Shown here: piece after piece, positions 1 through 8,001 of the stretch
Position numbering within the stretch: position 1 is the first letter of the stretch
How the letters are laid out: every line of letters starts with the position of its first letter
Origin: Propionivibrio dicarboxylicus
GTDB taxonomy: Bacteria > Pseudomonadota > Gammaproteobacteria > Burkholderiales > Rhodocyclaceae
DNA: 64,000 bases
Direction of reading: 5' to 3'
NCBI GenBank assembly: GCA_945902805.1
Contig: CAMDMZ010000012.1
Location: forward strand, 1 to 64,000
The notes under the pieces: generated by a model
Told to the model about the DNA's origin: nothing
Database searches by the model: none
What the model saw: only the letters and a program-made list of their open reading frames with translations
Program-made: the position numbers and the translations under genes

Positions 1-120
1 AATTTTGGTCAGTTGCTTGAGTAGACCGTTCTCACCGATCAGGTCTTCCGGCTTGCGGTAATCCGCCAGCAAACCCGCTACCCACTCCTTGCTTACTTCT
101 CTTTTTGCTACGGTCATCAT
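1..120 (-). CDS. IS256-family transposase, N-terminal part only
   Basis: The first 40 codons are visible and read leftwards off the window edge. They contain KPEDLIGENGLLKQLTK, the highly conserved N-terminal signature of IS256/mutator transposases (about 400 residues when complete, DDE catalytic core further in and not visible). Two in-frame ATG codons (120 and 117) follow a GGAG ribosome-binding site. The product would catalyse transposition of the element whose end lies at about 183. Whether the full gene is intact cannot be judged here. Confidence 0.75.
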   Translation of the reverse strand, partial: MMTVAKREVSKEWVAGLLADYRKPEDLIGENGLLKQLTKI

Positions 121-183
121 CGCTCCTTCAAATTCGGCAGTTTCCTGCCTGAGAACCGTTTACACAAAAAGTCTTACACGCTC
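1..183 (-). mobile_element. Left-truncated IS256-family insertion sequence (one end)
   Basis: The start of a mutator/IS256-type transposase runs leftwards out of the window. About 30 bases upstream of its start lies a terminal-repeat-like stretch (about 151-183) with GTTTACAC and CTTACACGCTC, as expected for an IS256-family end. The element ends close to 183, where a truncated plus-strand reading frame begins. The other end and any target duplication are outside the window. Confidence 0.6.
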
Positions 184-396
184 ACTATTGATCAGAAATT
201 GGCTGAGGAGATGGAGGCGATTGATGGTGCCGCAGCAATCAACAATCCCAATATCAAAATCGCTGTCGTTGCCGTAATGCCAGAAATCATTGCTGTTGCG
301 GAGACCTACGCTAAGTCGACTCTGCACCCATACATCACTCGTATCTTCTCTACGCGAGAAGAAGCACGAAGGTGGATTGCGGCAGCTGGTCGATAG
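184..396 (+). pseudogene. C-terminal fragment of a gene cut by the IS element (possibly STAS/SpoIIAA-like)
   Basis: An open frame of about 70 codons begins directly at the inferred IS boundary and ends at a stop at 394-396. It has no convincing start codon or ribosome-binding site. It reads KIAVVAVMPEIIAVAETYAK and later RIFSTREEARRWIAAAG. The last part resembles the C-terminus of SpoIIAA-like/STAS-type small proteins (hydrophobic strand, then TxEEARxW). The simplest reading is a gene whose 5' part was removed or separated by the insertion. The family assignment is tentative. Confidence 0.4.
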
Positions 397-645
397 TTTG
401 TCGTTTGAAACGACAAAAGTAGTGACGCTGCGCTATAGCAGTTCGTAAGATCAGCGTAGATGAAATCGACGCATGTTAGTGTGGTGTAGAACTCAATATC
501 GAGCAAGTGTTGCGCAGTTAGCTAAGCACTCAAGTCATTGTAAATAAACAAATAATCCGCTATTCGTGCTTGCACACTTTGCTGCACACTATTGGCAATG
601 CTGCGTAACATATTGATTAGAAAGCACTGTTATTAGTCGTATCTT
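397..645. other. AT-rich stretch without a recognisable gene
   Basis: No frame here has both a plausible start and resemblance to a known family. Base composition is clearly lower in GC than the rest of the window. Phrases such as TGCTTGCACACT and TGCTGCACACTA around 567-590 resemble the TGCTTACACACT repeats beyond the tRNA fragment and may be integrase arm-type sites. Confidence 0.3.
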
Positions 646-690
646 CTCATAATCCTTTGGTCCAGAGTTCAAGTCTCTGCGGGCCCACCA
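646..690 (+). other. 3' part of a tRNA-Met(CAT): attachment-site remnant of an integrated island
   Basis: The sequence carries an anticodon loop CTCATAA, a variable region, a TTCAAGT T-loop closed by CAGAG/CTCTG, and an acceptor end GGGCCCACCA with encoded CCA. The bases before it do not form the 5' half: there is no matching anticodon stem, D-arm or acceptor strand. It is therefore a tRNA 3' fragment, the usual att duplication left by an integrase that targets a tRNA 3' end. The island would lie to the left, with an intact tRNA-Met at its far end outside the window. The lower GC of 1-690 agrees. Confidence 0.6.
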
Positions 691-709
691 ACAAAAGCAG
701 TAAATTCAA

Positions 710-739
710 GGGGTTAGGCGAAAGTCTAACTCCTTTTTT
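710..739 (+). terminator. Rho-independent terminator downstream of the tRNA fragment
   Basis: GGGGTTAG (710-717) pairs with CTAACTCC (726-733) around an 8-base loop and is followed by six T's. The position, 20 bases beyond the tRNA CCA, fits the original terminator of the tRNA-Met transcription unit, now on the chromosomal side of the att site. Confidence 0.7.
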
Positions 740-750
740 CTTTCCAAAAG

Positions 751-801
751 TGCTTACACACTGCTTACACACTTTTGCGGTTGTCAGTCTGCTTACACAC
801 T
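751..801 (+). repeat. Three direct copies of TGCTTACACACT
   Basis: The 12-mer occurs at 751-762, 762-773 (sharing one base) and 790-801. It lies next to the tRNA-derived attachment site, where recombination-protein arm sites could sit. The sequence also resembles the CTTACAC core of the IS end near 173-180, so an origin from terminal-repeat sequence is an alternative. The function is unknown. Confidence 0.5.
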
Positions 802-887
802 GAGACGATTTGCCCAGATCGCGTCATATTCCAGCAACAGTCTCTCGCCATACTGCCTCCACAAGCAATAACAATGGAGACAACACA

Positions 888-950
888 ATGGAATGCGAAG
901 ACTTTTTAGAGCAGCAAGACGATGATTTGGACTACGACGACGATATTTGA
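888..950 (+). CDS. Possible 20-residue acidic peptide
   Basis: An ATG at 888 follows AATGGAGACAACACA (GGAG about 9 bases upstream) and opens a 20-codon frame rich in Asp and Glu (MECEDFLEQQDDDLDYDDDI), ending at TGA 948-950. A strong hairpin with a T-tract follows at 1069-1095 on the same strand. A short transcript is therefore conceivable. There is no homology to support it, and a frame this short arises easily by chance. Confidence 0.25.
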   Translation: MECEDFLEQQDDDLDYDDDI

Positions 951-1046
951 GGGGCTACAACACATTCAGTAACACTAAATGGGTCGTTGATACGGGCTGG
1001 CAACATCTACACGCTAGCATTGCTGGTGTTGAGTTATCCCCCTTTC

Positions 1047-1757
1047 TCAACAGAAATATTCCCCCTTTGCCCCCACTTGATGGGGGCGTTTTTTTGCCTC
1101 AACACTGATTGGGGCACTCAACTCGACCAAGCCACGTGGGGTCTTGATGTAAGCCAGCCATTCTGCGGCTTCACCAGCTTGTATCCGCTGGATATCAATC
1201 GCGGCGCTCAGGTCCAGTGTTGCCAGTGCTGTGTGAAGTTCTGCCGCGCGTGTGGTGTAGGCTTCGAGCTTCATCAGGCGGCAGCCGCTATCGGGCAAGG
1301 TTTGTGCGGGATGACGGGGTACATCCCACTGAATCAGGCTCGGCAGCAGGCCATCGCCGGCCAGATGACCGTCGCGCGGCACGGTGATGCGCCAGCGGTA
1401 GTCGCCGCGTACCATGGAGAGGATTTCGTCGGCAGCAAAGCCAGCGTGCGAGGAGTCGACGTCAATATCATTGCTGCGCGCCACCCAGTGAATCAGTTGC
1501 GGGCTTTCAGCCAGTCGCGCCTGCATCGTCGGCACGTCCAGACCAAACCAACGCGGACGCGAAGGCGTGGGTGCCCCAGGATCAATGGCAATGACCTCCA
1601 GATACAGCATTTCACCAAGCCGTAGCAGACGATTGTGCGTGCCCATTGCGGCGTGCTTGCCGCCCGGCGCCAATGGCACTCCCAGCCGCTCTTCAAGCCA
1701 GCGTGTGCCGCTGTCGAGTTCGGCGGCGGCAACAATCAGATGATCGAGTTCAAGCAA
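1047..1757 (-). CDS. VOC-superfamily glyoxalase-like domain protein
   Basis: This 236-residue protein matches the glyoxalase_3/VOC family. It begins [20 protein letters not shown], the standard first beta-strand with a metal-site His near residue 7, followed by [20 protein letters not shown], and has YLEVIAIDP in the second module. VOC proteins are cytoplasmic metal-dependent lyases, isomerases or dioxygenases; the substrate here is unknown. The start codon overlaps the 3' end of the upstream chemoreceptor gene by 8 bases, suggesting co-transcription. The last 20 or so codons (lysine-rich, ending GEYFC) go beyond the conserved domain and coincide with an opposing terminator hairpin, so the natural C-terminus is slightly uncertain. 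Confidence 0.8.
   Translation of the reverse strand: MLELDHLIVAAAELDSGTRWLEERLGVPLAPGGKHAAMGTHNRLLRLGEMLYLEVIAIDPGAPTPSRPRWFGLDVPTMQARLAESPQLIHWVARSNDIDVDSSHAGFAADEILSMVRGDYRWRITVPRDGHLAGDGLLPSLIQWDVPRHPAQTLPDSGCRLMKLEAYTTRAAELHTALATLDLSAAIDIQRIQAGEAAEWLAYIKTPRGLVELSAPISVEAKKRPHQVGAKGEYFC
1069..1095 (+). terminator. Plus-strand terminator hairpin inside the 3' end of the VOC gene
   Basis: GCCCCCA (1069-1075) and TGGGGGC (1081-1087) form a perfect 7-bp GC-rich stem with a 5-base loop, followed by G and seven T's. It would stop transcription arriving from the left. On the opposite strand it falls within the last codons of the VOC gene. Confidence 0.65.
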
Positions 1758-3390
1758 TGCGGAAACGATCCACCAGACCGCGCAGTTGTTCCGCCGTGGT
1801 GGTCAGAGTCTGTGCTGACTCTTCAAGGTGGCGGATGTTGTTTACGCTTTCGGCCGCGATACTGGCAATTTGCGCCACAGTGGCTTGGCTTTCTTGGCTG
1901 GCGGCCGACTGTTCGCGACTCGCGCCGAGGATGGCTCCGGCCTCCTGCGCCACGCCACCGGCGGCCTCGAGAATCTGCTCGAATTTCGCCAGTGCCTCGG
2001 TATTCTGTGCGGCACCGGTATCGACGGCCTGCTTCACGGCATCCATGGCGGACACAGTCTCGCGGGTCCGGTTGGCGACACCATCGATGATCTTCTGGAT
2101 GTCGGCTGTTGACGAGCTGGTGCGCTCGGCCAGTTTGCGCACTTCGTCAGCGACGACAGCAAAACCACGACCTTGTTCGCCTGCGCGGGCGGCCTCGATG
2201 GCGGCGTTGAGCGCCAACAGGTTGGTCTGCTCGGCGATTTCGCTGATGACCTGCGTCACCGAGACAATACGGTTGATGGCGTCCGAAAGTTCGCCGATGC
2301 TACGGCTCGACGAGTCGACAGAAACCACGATGTGCTGCGAGGCTTGGGCACCATTGCGCATGCTGGCGTGGCCGCTCCGGGCGATCTCGCGGGCGTGATC
2401 CGCCGCCGTGCCGACTCGCTCCACAGCTCCGGATACCGCGTCGATTGATTGCGCCATGCGTTGCATGCTGGCGTTAGTCGATGCGGCCATCGACGACTGC
2501 TGGTCGGCCTGGCCAAGAATCTGATGCGCTGCGGCATACAGACCCTGCGACAAACCTGAGGCCTTGTCTGCCGTGCTCTTGACGTTGCCGATCAGGTTCT
2601 GCAACTGGCTCACCATATCGCCGAATGCCGTTTGCAAGCGGCCGATCTCGTCGTCACCATGGGCGTCGATGCGCACCGTCAGATCACCGCCGGCAATGCG
2701 TCGAGAAGCATCCACTGTGTCGGCCAGCGGGCGGGTAATGCCACGCACGATCAGGACGGCGATCAAGCTACCGAGGATGACTGCTGCGGCACACAGGCCC
2801 AGCATCAGTGTTTTGGCAAACTGCCCAGCGCGCGTGGCGGTGGCGGCCGATTCCTGCGCATGTTTTTCCATGTCGGTTAGCATGGACTCGATCTCGCCGC
2901 GCAATTCAACCTGGGCAACGCGGATATTGTCGCGCACCACGGCGCCAGCCTCGACGTTTTGTTCGGCCAGGGCAAATTCGACTAATTCGGTGCTCGCGTT
3001 TTGCACCTGCGAATCCAGCGCTTCGGTCTTGGCGATACGCTGTTCCATGCTGCCATCCTTGTGCGCTGCGAGATGGTTGCGCAAATCGGCAACCGCCGCT
3101 TGGTAGCGCTTACGCGCCTCGCGCGCTAGAGCCAGTTCCTTTTTCTTTTGCGAGAAGTCGATCTGCAACACGACATCGCGCAAGGCGATACCCTGCATCG
3201 CCACAGCTTCGCGCATGGCGTTGGTCAGGCGAATGCGGATGATGTCATCGCCGACAACGCCTTCGAGGTCTTGCTGCATCGCCGCCATGCGGAAATAGCC
3301 GATTCCTGTCAGCACCACCGCCAGCAGGATGAGCAAACCGAAGCCGGCGCCGAGACGGGCGCCGACGCTGGAGAAGAAGGATTTCATCAT
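1750..3390 (-). CDS. Methyl-accepting chemotaxis protein
   Basis: This 546-residue transmembrane chemoreceptor has a first membrane helix at about 12-32 and a periplasmic helical-bundle ligand domain to about 190. The second membrane helix is at about 194-215 and the HAMP domain runs to about 268. The long cytoplasmic coiled coil carries the conserved hairpin tip [20 protein letters not shown] at about 384-403, followed by [20 protein letters not shown]. It would bind a ligand in the periplasm and control CheA through CheW. No C-terminal CheR-tethering pentapeptide is present (the protein ends VDRFRIA). It lies downstream of a gene for a secreted cache-domain protein and overlaps the VOC gene. 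Confidence 0.93.
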   Translation of the reverse strand: MMKSFFSSVGARLGAGFGLLILLAVVLTGIGYFRMAAMQQDLEGVVGDDIIRIRLTNAMREAVAMQGIALRDVVLQIDFSQKKKELALAREARKRYQAAVADLRNHLAAHKDGSMEQRIAKTEALDSQVQNASTELVEFALAEQNVEAGAVVRDNIRVAQVELRGEIESMLTDMEKHAQESAATATRAGQFAKTLMLGLCAAAVILGSLIAVLIVRGITRPLADTVDASRRIAGGDLTVRIDAHGDDEIGRLQTAFGDMVSQLQNLIGNVKSTADKASGLSQGLYAAAHQILGQADQQSSMAASTNASMQRMAQSIDAVSGAVERVGTAADHAREIARSGHASMRNGAQASQHIVVSVDSSSRSIGELSDAINRIVSVTQVISEIAEQTNLLALNAAIEAARAGEQGRGFAVVADEVRKLAERTSSSTADIQKIIDGVANRTRETVSAMDAVKQAVDTGAAQNTEALAKFEQILEAAGGVAQEAGAILGASREQSAASQESQATVAQIASIAAESVNNIRHLEESAQTLTTTAEQLRGLVDRFRIA

Positions 3391-3460
3391 GAAACTCCAA
3401 GCGGGACGTCGACAGGCGTCCTTGAAACAATGCGACAGATAGCAACCGTCAGGACGCTGC

Positions 3461-4009
3461 CTATTTCGCCGTAAAGTTGCTTTGCAGCAAGCCTATCGCC
3501 TTGCCGCCATCCATGACCGGAACGGCGAACAGCACGCCTTTGACCTGGGTGCTGGCATCGGGTTTGACTGCGCTGTCGGACCATGCCTTGCCTTCCATCA
3601 CCGGCTTGAAGAAGGGACGCGAGGCGATATTCCAGAGCAGCGGTTTGCCACCGGAACCTGTCGCCACCAGATTGCCCTTTTCATCGCGCAGATAGAGTTT
3701 GTTCAGTTCGGCATGCTTTCCCGAAAATGCCGCCAGCGCCTTGCTTGTCGCACTGCCATTGATTCCTGCCACCTGGGCATCATTCTCGGCGACCTCATCC
3801 CACTTGCCATTACTCATTCCGGCGATGATGCCGCCCTTGGCATTGGATTCCTTGACGGCAGCAATCACCGCCGGATTTTTTCCGAGATCGGCCAGAGTGA
3901 CCTTGGCCGCATCGACCTTGGCCTGCAGATCGGCAGGCACCTGAGCATGGGCTACTGAGGCGGCTAGAAGTCCGGCAGACAGGACGATGGTAGAAAAAGA
4001 AAGCTTCAT
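3461..4009 (-). CDS. Secreted single-cache-domain sensory protein
   Basis: This 182-residue protein starts at an ATG with GGAG six bases upstream; a longer frame reaching 4084 lacks such a site. Residues 1-22 form a Sec signal peptide ([22 protein letters not shown]). The rest resembles a periplasmic single-cache (sCache/PDC-like) fold with [20 protein letters not shown] and [12 protein letters not shown], ending in a strand IGLLQSNF. There is no membrane anchor or output domain, so it may be a soluble ligand-binding partner. The neighbouring chemoreceptor, 70 bases downstream, is the obvious candidate partner, though this is inference. Confidence 0.7.
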   Translation of the reverse strand: MKLSFSTIVLSAGLLAASVAHAQVPADLQAKVDAAKVTLADLGKNPAVIAAVKESNAKGGIIAGMSNGKWDEVAENDAQVAGINGSATSKALAAFSGKHAELNKLYLRDEKGNLVATGSGGKPLLWNIASRPFFKPVMEGKAWSDSAVKPDASTQVKGVLFAVPVMDGGKAIGLLQSNFTAK

Positions 4010-4102
4010 GGTTTTCTCCGCGTTGACTTTGTTGATGATGAGATTATCAAGCACCAATATAAGCCTGCGATCCGGGCCTGTCACGCGTGAAATTGATATC
4101 GC

Positions 4103-6817
4103 TCAAGAATTGCGGTAGCGCTCGATCCAGGCCGAAAAGTCGGTGCGCGGCATCGGTTTGGCAAAGTGGTAGCCTTGCAAAATATCGGCGCCCAACTCAC
4201 GCAAGATCGCAGCCGTCGCCTCGTCCTCGACACCTTCGGCCACGGTCTTGAGCTTTAGCGCCATGGCCAGCTGGATAATCGCCTGCACCATCGAGCGCCC
4301 TGCCGGCTCGTGGATGCGACGGACGAAGGAAATGTCGATCTTTAGTTCGTCGGCAGGCAACTCGTGCAATTGGGAAAGTGACGAGTACCCGGTGCCGAAG
4401 TCATCCACCGCAATGCGGAAACCGGCCTGGTCCAGCGCCGCCAGTTGCTCGGCGGTATTGGCCGCGTCGAGAACGGCGACACTCTCGGTGATCTCCAACA
4501 CCACATCTTCCGGCGCCAGGCCGCGCATGGATAACTGGCCGAGCAATTGTTCGGCCAGATAGGGTGCGAACAACTGGCGCTTGGAGACATTCACCGCGAC
4601 CGTGAGTTTGCGCCCTTCCTCCTTCCAGGCCTGTGCTGCATCGAGCGCCTGGAGCCAGATCTGACGGCCCAGATCGCGAATCAGACCGAGGCTCTCGGCC
4701 ATCGGGATAAAGGTGGCGGGGCTGACCCAGCCGTGCTCGGAATCGTTCCAGCGTGCCAGCACTTCAACGCCGACGCATTCGCCGTTGCGGGCGTCGATCA
4801 GGGGCTGGAACCAGGCCTGGATGCGCTCGTTGGCGACGGCCTCGGCCAGTTTGTTTTGCAGATACAGCTCGGAACGTCCACTGCCCTTGGCCGCGATCTC
4901 ACCGAACAGGCAAGCCTGGTTGCGGCCCTGGGCCTTGGCGTAGAACAGCGCGCGGTCGGCCTGCGAGAGCAGGGTTTCGACTTCCTGTGCATCTTCCGGA
5001 AAGATGGTTACGCCGATGCTGAAGGTGAGCACGAAATCGACGTCGTCAAGCTGTATCGGCTTCTTGAACGACTCCATGATCTTCTGCAACACCTCACGCA
5101 CATCGTTGGCCGAACTCAGTTCGGGCAGCAACAACACGAACTCGTCGCCGCCCCAGCGCGAGAGCGTGTCGCCTTCGCGCATCAGTTTGCGTACCTGCTG
5201 CGAAAACGCGAGCAGCAGTCGGTCGCCGGCTTTGTGGCCGAGGTTGTCGTTGACGTTTTTGAAGTGATCGAGATCAATGAAACAGACCGCTACCTTGCGT
5301 TCGCTACGGCGCGCCATGCGCAGCGAGACCTTGATCCGGTCTTCGAGCAACACTCGGTTGGGCAGGTCGGTCAGGGCATCGTGCAAGGCCATGTGCGAGA
5401 TCTGCTTTTCGTGCAGGTAAGTTTGTGTGATGTCGCGCAGCACGCCACGTGATCCCACCACGACGTCGTTCTCGTCAATGCGGACCACGAAACGACACTC
5501 CACCCATTGCTCTTGCCCGCTCACCTCGCTGCGCAAACGCAGCCGCGCTTGTCCCTGTTCCTTTTCGCGCCGGGTGAAGGCGATGCACATCTGCTGCAAG
5601 ACGTCGACATCATCGGCATGCACATAGTCTGCCAAGGCTTTGCCGACGGCCTCTTCGCGGCGCCGGGTGAGGCGTTGCCAGCCGGGGCTGGCAAGACGAA
5701 TCTGGCCATCGCAATCCAGTTCGAGCACCGCTTCGTCGAGTAGCGCCAGTGTGTCGAGATAGGCGCGTTGTTCGCGGTCACGGGCGTCGACCGACTGCAT
5801 CAGGTCGAGCAAGGCATCGCCGACTTCGTGAATCTCGTCTTTGCGGCTGTGTGCCGGTTCCATGGCCTGCTCGGCGTCTACCGTGGTGCCGTTATCACGA
5901 TAATGGTGCAGGGCGGTCGTCACCGACTCGATGCGCAGCACGGTCTTGCGCAACCAGCCGCCAAGCCCGAGCAGCACCAGCACCACTGCCAGGACGATGG
6001 CACCGATGGGTCGCAGCAGAAACTCGGGCAATGGGAAGCTATCGCGAAACTCGCGCTGGATGATCAGCAAGGGTGCGCGTTCGGGGTCTTGACCGGCTGC
6101 GCCGGGCCAGCGCATCTCGGTCTGGATCAGCGGTGGCTGCTTGTCCTTGAGCAAACCCGCGACACCGGCAACCGCTGTCGCCCCCGGGTGGCTGGCCGCC
6201 ACGGGGCTACCGCCAGCGTGCAGGACGAGGCGGACCTCCGGTACGGTCATTGTGCGCAGGCTGGCGTTATCCAGTCGCCGCAGCAGGAGCAATTGCCCGT
6301 TACCACCCGCTCCCAGCCAGATTGGCGTTGCCAGTATGCGATAGAGCTCGTGTGATCCAGCGTCGACGTACCAGCCCGTCTTGGCCAGCGTGGCGGCGCC
6401 ATTCAATTCGTTGGCGACCGGGCCGTAGCGGAAGATGACCTCGCCATTGGCACTCAAGATCAGCAGATCCGAAAAATGCGTGTATTCGCCCTGGGCGGTC
6501 AGGAAGCTGGTCAGGCGTGCCCAGCGATCGGCACTACCGTCCTCCAGCAGGCGCAAAAATTCAATGCGGCCACGGGTCTGTTCAGCCTGAATCGCCCAGC
6601 TGCCATCAATTTGCGGTAGCTCTGACGTGTAATGCTCAAGGATACTGGCTTGCTTCTGCTCCACCTCGCGGGCTTGCCGCGAGTAATAGCTATTCAGCCC
6701 GACCAGCAAAATGCCAACCGCCAACAGCAGCGTGACGACGGCCAGGCGACGGGCGGCCTGCCGGCGCAGGGCATCGTGCGCAATCGGCTTGGTCCTCTCG
6801 GCCTCGGTCATCGCCAT
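4103..6817 (-). CDS. Membrane PAS-GGDEF-EAL cyclic-di-GMP enzyme
   Basis: This protein has 904 residues. The start is taken at the ATG overlapping the stop of the solute-binding gene (ATGA), giving MAMTEAERT. Membrane helices at about 25-42 and 268-289 enclose a periplasmic sensor domain. Then come a PAS domain (about 355-470), a GGDEF domain with intact GGDEF at about 556-560 (FIDLDHFKNVND metal/substrate motif upstream), and an EAL domain. The EAL domain has EVLARW in place of EALLRW, with NVSKRQL, ITES, DDFGTGYSS, KIDISFV and AEGVED conserved. Both synthase and phosphodiesterase activities look possible. Coupling to the upstream binding protein suggests ligand-controlled c-di-GMP turnover. 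Confidence 0.93.
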   Translation of the reverse strand: MAMTEAERTKPIAHDALRRQAARRLAVVTLLLAVGILLVGLNSYYSRQAREVEQKQASILEHYTSELPQIDGSWAIQAEQTRGRIEFLRLLEDGSADRWARLTSFLTAQGEYTHFSDLLILSANGEVIFRYGPVANELNGAATLAKTGWYVDAGSHELYRILATPIWLGAGGNGQLLLLRRLDNASLRTMTVPEVRLVLHAGGSPVAASHPGATAVAGVAGLLKDKQPPLIQTEMRWPGAAGQDPERAPLLIIQREFRDSFPLPEFLLRPIGAIVLAVVLVLLGLGGWLRKTVLRIESVTTALHHYRDNGTTVDAEQAMEPAHSRKDEIHEVGDALLDLMQSVDARDREQRAYLDTLALLDEAVLELDCDGQIRLASPGWQRLTRRREEAVGKALADYVHADDVDVLQQMCIAFTRREKEQGQARLRLRSEVSGQEQWVECRFVVRIDENDVVVGSRGVLRDITQTYLHEKQISHMALHDALTDLPNRVLLEDRIKVSLRMARRSERKVAVCFIDLDHFKNVNDNLGHKAGDRLLLAFSQQVRKLMREGDTLSRWGGDEFVLLLPELSSANDVREVLQKIMESFKKPIQLDDVDFVLTFSIGVTIFPEDAQEVETLLSQADRALFYAKAQGRNQACLFGEIAAKGSGRSELYLQNKLAEAVANERIQAWFQPLIDARNGECVGVEVLARWNDSEHGWVSPATFIPMAESLGLIRDLGRQIWLQALDAAQAWKEEGRKLTVAVNVSKRQLFAPYLAEQLLGQLSMRGLAPEDVVLEITESVAVLDAANTAEQLAALDQAGFRIAVDDFGTGYSSLSQLHELPADELKIDISFVRRIHEPAGRSMVQAIIQLAMALKLKTVAEGVEDEATAAILRELGADILQGYHFAKPMPRTDFSAWIERYRNS

Positions 6818-7839
6818 CAGGTCGCCGGCCCGACCCAGCGTGGATCGATCAAACGCTCGACCTCTCCCCCGCCTTCGATGTTGCCCAGCGCCTGCAGCAA
6901 GCTGGTCGTGGCGGCAATGGTCGCTGCCGGGAAGCGCCCGTCGCGGCTGAAAATGGCCGGGTAACGGAGCAGGATGGTGAGCAGTTCCTTGCGTTCGGTC
7001 GCATCGTCGAGTGGCAACTTGCTGACGATGTCCTGTGGCTTGGTGCTGGCCATCCATTGCAGCGAGCGCTGTACCATCTGCACCAGCAAACGGGCCTGTT
7101 CGTCGGGACCGGGCGTCTCGGTTGGGGTCGAGATGACGGCGCGCAAATGCGCGCCGCCAATCAGGCTCTTCGACTGTGCCATGTCATTGGCGTTGTAGAG
7201 AAAGCGCGCCAGACCGGCAGTGACCGCACGTGTTGCGAACGGCTCTTCGCACAACACGGCATCGACTGACTTCGAGGACAGCGCACTACGCACGCTTTCC
7301 CAGTTCTGCGCCGTTTGCACCCAGCGTACATCGCTTGCGGCCACGCCATGGTCGGCCAACACCTGCTCGCCGACCATTTGGAGGTAGGTCTTGCTGTTCA
7401 CACTGCCGCTCGAAGCGCCGATGCTGCGTGACTTCAGATCGGCCACCCGCTTGATTTTGCCGGCCAGGTCGGCGCGTACCAGCAAGGCCAGTGCGGCCGC
7501 ACCACCGGCAATCGAGGCGATCGCCACGGCAGATTTGCCCTTCTTGCGCATGCCCGGCAGGATGGCAAAGCCGTGGCCGGCGAAGTGCGCGTTACCTGCC
7601 ACCATATCTTCGAAGGCCAGCACCCCGCTGGTGAAATAGCGCAGCTTGAGCGTGGCACCGAGATCGCGATCGATCCCGAGCGGGGTGATCAGTTCGATCG
7701 GCAGAAAAGGCAGCGAGCGTGGCCCCGGGATATTGAGGCGCACCAGTACGGGCTGGCCGCCCTCGGCGCGGCCAGTGGACGGCAGCGCGGCGGCGGCCAA
7801 CAGGCGCGCCAGCCAGCGTAGATGCGTTCGTCGATCCAT
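6817..7839 (-). CDS. ABC-type solute-binding protein (NMT1/THI5/SsuA-like)
   Basis: This 340-residue exported protein has N-terminal arginines and a hydrophobic stretch (LLAAAALPSTGRAE) forming a signal peptide. The body has the NMT1/THI5-SsuA binding-protein layout: early strand VLVRLNIPG, VAGNAHFAGHG, SVNSKTYLQMVGEQVL and VDAVLCEEPFA. Such proteins deliver sulfonates, nitrate, taurine or thiamine precursors to ABC importers, but no permease or ATPase gene is nearby. Instead its stop codon overlaps the start of a membrane GGDEF/EAL gene. It is therefore more likely a periplasmic ligand sensor for that enzyme than a transport component. The ligand is unknown. Confidence 0.8.
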   Translation of the reverse strand: MDRRTHLRWLARLLAAAALPSTGRAEGGQPVLVRLNIPGPRSLPFLPIELITPLGIDRDLGATLKLRYFTSGVLAFEDMVAGNAHFAGHGFAILPGMRKKGKSAVAIASIAGGAAALALLVRADLAGKIKRVADLKSRSIGASSGSVNSKTYLQMVGEQVLADHGVAASDVRWVQTAQNWESVRSALSSKSVDAVLCEEPFATRAVTAGLARFLYNANDMAQSKSLIGGAHLRAVISTPTETPGPDEQARLLVQMVQRSLQWMASTKPQDIVSKLPLDDATERKELLTILLRYPAIFSRDGRFPAATIAATTSLLQALGNIEGGGEVERLIDPRWVGPAT

Positions 7840-7946
7840 GGGTTCTCCTCCAGGTCGGGCGTGAAGCTTTTGTTCTTTGGTCCGGTAGCAACATGCCGGC
7901 CGGGTTGTATTGCGACCACTGTAGCGGATTTATGGTTCGTATGCAC

Positions 7947-7971
7947 GCCGTCTCGCCAGCACCGACTTTTT
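7947..7971 (-). repeat. Dispersed 25-bp repeat, copy 1 (intergenic)
   Basis: On the minus strand this reads A5 + GTCGGTGCTGGCGAGACGGC, one base from the consensus. It starts 31 bases beyond the stop codon of the aminopropyltransferase gene, in the 162-base gap before the solute-binding gene. Confidence 0.85.
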
Positions 7972-8001
7972 GAGGATGGCGCCTTCATCGGTGCGGGTGG
8001 C

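Noticed and set aside
4135-4146. AAAAGTCGGTGC near the 3' end of the GGDEF/EAL gene as a further repeat copy
   Set aside because: Only 12 bases match and the second half is absent; kept out of the copy list.
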